DNA of 9,244 bases, taken from the NCBI GenBank assembly GCA_024762755.1, contig JANTGX010000074.1:1-9244 (forward strand), in the 5' to 3' direction. This DNA comes from Gammaproteobacteria bacterium. Its GTDB lineage: Bacteria; Pseudomonadota; Gammaproteobacteria; SZUA-152. Below the pieces are notes generated by a model. It saw only the letters and a program-made list of their open reading frames with translations. It was not told the origin of the DNA and did not search any database. The position numbers and the translations under genes were made by a program. Positions 6,426-9,244 of the stretch are shown here, piece by piece. Each line of letters begins with the position of its first letter. Position 1 is the first letter of the stretch.

Positions 6426-8665
6426 GGGTGTTTGCCTCGTGCGGGGTCGGTTGCCGTTTCGGGGGCGCTGCTTGGGGCGAGATGCCAGCCCGGTATGCCG
6501 CGGTCGCCGCTCAGGCCGGTGTCCAGCAGCTCGGCGTGCCAGCGCCGGCCGTCGGTGGTGAGCGTCATCTGCGTGCAGCCGAGGGCAGGGTCGAAGCGCG
6601 ATTCGGTGTGTGCCTCGAGGGCCAGGGTACCCACGCGGAGGTGGTGCTCGCCCTGTTGACACCAGATACCGGCTGCCTCGTCCCAAGCACGCCGGTAGTC
6701 GGTCTGCAGGCCGCAGCCCAAGGGGCGCCACAGCCACAACCAAGCGCGTTGCAGCGGGCCGAGGGGCAGCAGGCTGGCGGCCGGGGCATCGTGCCAGCGG
6801 TGTGCCTGGTCGGCCAGCGGGGTGAGGCCGTTGGCCAGCAGCCACAGATCGAGCAGGCGGTCACGCGGCCCCTGGCGGTCGTAGAAGGCCAGCACCCCGT
6901 TGAGTTCGGCGAAGGCGGCGCTGGCACCACTGTCGCTGCGCAGGCGGAACTGACCCAGCAGGGTCAGCTCGACCCGCAACTCGATGTCCGTGTCGGCGTC
7001 CACTGCCGCGGACGTCGAGGTCGCTTCCGTTCCGCCGGCCGGGGCAGTGCTCAGGCGATAGCGCAGGGTGCGCCCCACCGGCAGATGCAATTGACGGGCG
7101 AGGCGCTCGTCCTGCTCGGCGAGCTGCACCTGCTCCCCCTCCTTGGGACGCGCCACCAGGCTGAATTCCCAGACCGACTGTGCCTCGTGCAGGAGCAGCA
7201 CGCTGGTGAGATGGAAGGGCTGGGTGGGGCTGCCGAGGGTGGCCTCGCGCTGTACCTGGAGATGCAGGTGGGGCTGCGGTGAGCGACCGGAGTTGCCGCA
7301 GGCGGCCAGGGTCATACCGGGGGTGACACGGTCTCCCTCGGCCACCTTCAGGCTGTCCTGGCGCAGGTGGGCGAGCAGCACGTGCAGGCCATTGTCGAGG
7401 CGGATGAGAATGAAGTTGCCCCAGTTGTTCTTCACGTCCACTTCGCCCGGCGGGTTGTCGGGTAGGCTGGCGAAGGCGCGTACCACCTGGCCGTGGGCGG
7501 GCGAGTTCACCGGCAGGCCGAAGCACAGGTAGTCCTCCAGGCGGCTGCCGTCGTTACGATAGCTTTGGCCGTTGTCGCGCAGATAGAAATCCAGGGCATG
7601 GCGCCAAGGACCTCGGTGGGTGTGGGCGCCGTCGAAGCCCTGGTAGACCTCCCAGGCACCGTAGAAGGGGGGTAGCAGGGGCACACTGTTGAACTCGCCG
7701 TTGCGTACCTGGGCCAGGCGCGCGCGTTCGTAGTTGACCTCTGGCAGGCCGGGTTCGGGGGCCAGCCAGGGTCGGGCCAGGCCGACGCGTTTCTGCAGTG
7801 CGCTGAGGATGGCCAGGGTAGTGACGACGAAGGGGATGGCCATGATGGGCAGGCCGTCGATGAGCAGGAAGTCCTGCGTCGCCAGCACCAGCAGCACGCT
7901 GATGGCCACCGCCAGCAGGGCTACGCCGAGCCCGGCCAGGCTGGGCACGGTGTAGATGCCGGCGATGGCCATGGCGGTGAGGGAGAAGTTGAAGCCGGTC
8001 CAGACTACCAGCCCTGGCGGCGGGTTCTCCGTCATCAGTTCGAAGGCCGCATAGCCGAAGGCGTAGCCGAGCAGGGCCAGCAGGGCGAGGTAGCGCGAGC
8101 GCCAGAAGAGGCCGGCGAAGATCAGGAGTCCGGCCAACGGCTGGGGGGCGAACAGGGTTGAGCCGAGGGCACTGAAGAAGCCATCCAGCCAGGGGAAACT
8201 CAACGCCTGGTGCGGGTCGGCGAGACCCATGAAGTCGCTCAGCGAGGTGTAGCGCCGCGCCGCCGGGGTGGTGAACAGCACCATGAGGATGAAGGGGATG
8301 CTCAGCGCCGGCAGGCGGTCCATGCGCCACAGGCCGTCGGCCACCGCCACCGTGACGAGCACCGCCAGCACCGCGCCGAGGACGATGAGCAGCACCAGAT
8401 AGCCGCTCAGTTCGTAGAAGGCGCCGAGGGACAGCCCGACCAGGGCGCTGTTGTAGATCTGCAGCCCGCCGCTGACCTCGGGAAAGTGGAACAGGCGGGC
8501 GGTGAGCAGGCCGGCCAGGGCGCCGATCAATCCGGCCAGACCGATGTTGGGATAGATCAGGGTGGCGGCGATGAACACCAGGCCGACCCACAGGTGATCG
8601 ACGAAGAGGATGGCCGCATAGGCGCGCGGGATCTCCGCCAGCCGCTTGAGACCGTGCTCGAGCAT
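6422..8665 (-). CDS. Urea transporter domain fused to M23 metallopeptidase domain
   Basis: The 747-residue protein has three parts. Residues about 1-290 are very hydrophobic (around ten membrane segments) with the two-fold repeated urea-transporter signature: LPALSIPF (118-125) and LPIMAIPF (272-279), plus YNSALVGL (71-78) and GFNFSLTAMAIAG (224-236). Such proteins form channels for urea down its gradient. Residues about 330-480 resemble an M23/LytM-type peptidase: HTHRGPWRHALDF (348-360), AHL with H433, a GNSGRS turn and HLHLQ with H466/H468. The likely zinc ligands are D359, H468 and one of H348, H350 or H356; H433 and H466 would be catalytic, so the site looks intact. Residues 480-747 are an unrecognised soluble region. 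The gene starts 6 nt after the decarboxylase gene, without an obvious ribosome site, and overlaps the barrel gene. M23 enzymes usually cut peptidoglycan crosslinks; here substrate and transported solute are unproven. Confidence 0.85.
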   Translation of the reverse strand: MLEHGLKRLAEIPRAYAAILFVDHLWVGLVFIAATLIYPNIGLAGLIGALAGLLTARLFHFPEVSGGLQIYNSALVGLSLGAFYELSGYLVLLIVLGAVLAVLVTVAVADGLWRMDRLPALSIPFILMVLFTTPAARRYTSLSDFMGLADPHQALSFPWLDGFFSALGSTLFAPQPLAGLLIFAGLFWRSRYLALLALLGYAFGYAAFELMTENPPPGLVVWTGFNFSLTAMAIAGIYTVPSLAGLGVALLAVAISVLLVLATQDFLLIDGLPIMAIPFVVTTLAILSALQKRVGLARPWLAPEPGLPEVNYERARLAQVRNGEFNSVPLLPPFYGAWEVYQGFDGAHTHRGPWRHALDFYLRDNGQSYRNDGSRLEDYLCFGLPVNSPAHGQVVRAFASLPDNPPGEVDVKNNWGNFILIRLDNGLHVLLAHLRQDSLKVAEGDRVTPGMTLAACGNSGRSPQPHLHLQVQREATLGSPTQPFHLTSVLLLHEAQSVWEFSLVARPKEGEQVQLAEQDERLARQLHLPVGRTLRYRLSTAPAGGTEATSTSAAVDADTDIELRVELTLLGQFRLRSDSGASAAFAELNGVLAFYDRQGPRDRLLDLWLLANGLTPLADQAHRWHDAPAASLLPLGPLQRAWLWLWRPLGCGLQTDYRRAWDEAAGIWCQQGEHHLRVGTLALEAHTESRFDPALGCTQMTLTTDGRRWHAELLDTGLSGDRGIPGWHLAPSSAPETATDPARGKHP

Positions 8666-8671
8666 GGCCGG

Positions 8672-9244
8672 TCAGGGTCGGGATTTGGCGAACAGGTTGT
8701 CCGGCAGCCCCTGGGGGTAGGCCTGCTCGAGATGCGCGGGCAGCCGCTCCTGGGCCGTCATCACGGTCAGGTCCTCCGCCGCGCGCACCACGGACACACT
8801 GCCGTCCTCGGCCACCATCACCACGTTGGGGCGGTATTCGATGAACTGCATCCACTGGGTGTTGTTGTAGGCGCCCACTGGGCTGAACACCAGGGCGTCG
8901 CCGACGTTGAGCGGCGGTAGCATGAGGCTGTGGCGCAGCACGTCGATGTTCATGCACAGCGGGCCGTACAGCACGCTCTCCTGCGGCCGGCCACTGAGGG
9001 GCCGGGTGGGGGTGACGTCGTGGTTGTACCAGAAGGCGGTGAACAGCAGATTGACTCCGGCGTCCATCACCACCCCGGCACGGCCATCCGGCAGGCGTTT
9101 GTTGGCCACCACCGAGCTCACCAGCAGCTCGGCGTCGTCGACCATGGCGCGGCCGGTCTCCAGCACCAGGGTCGGCCGGCGGCGGCCCTGCGCGGCGCGC
9201 TCGTGGGTGGTTTCCAGCAGCAGGTCGCAGATGGCCTCGGCGTA
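8672..9244 (-). CDS. Fold-III PLP-dependent decarboxylase, C-terminal part (5' partial)
   Basis: The frame is open to the right edge of the window, so only the last 190 residues are visible and the GTG at 9166 is not the start. The fragment covers the end of the PLP barrel (LVLETGRAMVDDAE, equivalent to the EPGR segment of DAP/ornithine-type decarboxylases) and the C-terminal beta domain. That domain carries YGPLCMNIDVL, with the cysteine and aspartate of the active site contributed across the dimer, then GD, and GAYNNTQWMQF, whose tyrosine normally contacts PLP. Relatives act on diaminopimelate, ornithine, arginine, carboxynorspermidine or siderophore precursors, and the PLP lysine and substrate loop lie outside the window, so the substrate is not called. 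It is the first visible gene of the - strand operon. Its downstream partner is a urea-channel fusion, so a link to amino acid, amine or urea metabolism is conceivable but unproven. Confidence 0.83.
   Translation of the reverse strand, partial: YAEAICDLLLETTHERAAQGRRRPTLVLETGRAMVDDAELLVSSVVANKRLPDGRAGVVMDAGVNLLFTAFWYNHDVTPTRPLSGRPQESVLYGPLCMNIDVLRHSLMLPPLNVGDALVFSPVGAYNNTQWMQFIEYRPNVVMVAEDGSVSVVRAAEDLTVMTAQERLPAHLEQAYPQGLPDNLFAKSRP

Noticed and set aside
5622..6659. A 345-codon open frame on the + strand opposite the barrel gene
   Set aside because: It is an antisense shadow with Val/Gly/Ala-rich composition, no ribosome site and no domain; it also crosses the boundary of two real genes.
6426..6845. 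A 140-residue N-terminal extension of the barrel protein
   Set aside because: It lies wholly inside the UT-M23 gene in another frame, and the ATG at 6425 starts a clean signal peptide with a ribosome site.
7554..8957. A 467-codon open frame on the - strand overlapping the UT-M23 and decarboxylase genes in another frame
   Set aside because: Its Arg/Pro/Ala/His-rich translation is typical of a shifted frame in GC-rich DNA and it conflicts with two well-supported genes.

Overview
The window is a GC-rich bacterial chromosome segment, most likely from a gammaproteobacterium, possibly a Chromatiales/Ectothiorhodospiraceae-like or Pseudomonas-related lineage. The clues are an AlgP/histone H1-like lysine-alanine repeat protein, a Pseudomonas-type (zinc-cysteine-free) HemB, export signals and an outer-membrane barrel protein that imply a Gram-negative envelope. 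The exact taxon cannot be fixed from the sequence alone.

Left part (1-2493, + strand). The 3' end of an AlgP-like gene consists almost entirely of 31 perfect-length 15-bp units (XTKKA). A sigma70-like promoter and a 17-bp direct repeat precede hemB (porphobilinogen synthase, heme pathway). hemB overlaps aroE (shikimate dehydrogenase, aromatic pathway) by four bases, so the two are co-transcribed housekeeping genes.

Middle (2561-4680). On the - strand, convergent with aroE, lies a membrane-anchored FMN/3Fe-4S glutamate-synthase-like protein with its own good promoter. A small GNAT acetyltransferase gene diverges from it on the + strand.

Right part (4819-9244, - strand). Four tightly packed genes read leftwards: a fold-III PLP-dependent decarboxylase (cut by the window edge), a 747-residue fusion of a urea-transporter membrane domain with an M23 metallopeptidase domain and a long uncharacterised C-terminal region, an exported probable outer-membrane beta-barrel protein, and an exported TPR protein. 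Spacings are 6 nt, a 4-nt ATGA overlap and 14 nt, so this looks like one operon spanning cytoplasm, inner membrane, periplasm and outer membrane. It is the most interesting part of the window: a decarboxylase, a urea-type channel, a cell-wall-type peptidase fold and an outer-membrane protein in one transcription unit suggest an uncharacterised envelope or small-molecule system. Its substrate and role cannot be read from the sequence. No stretch longer than 300 bases lacks a gene, and no RNA gene, CRISPR array, insertion sequence or attachment site was seen.
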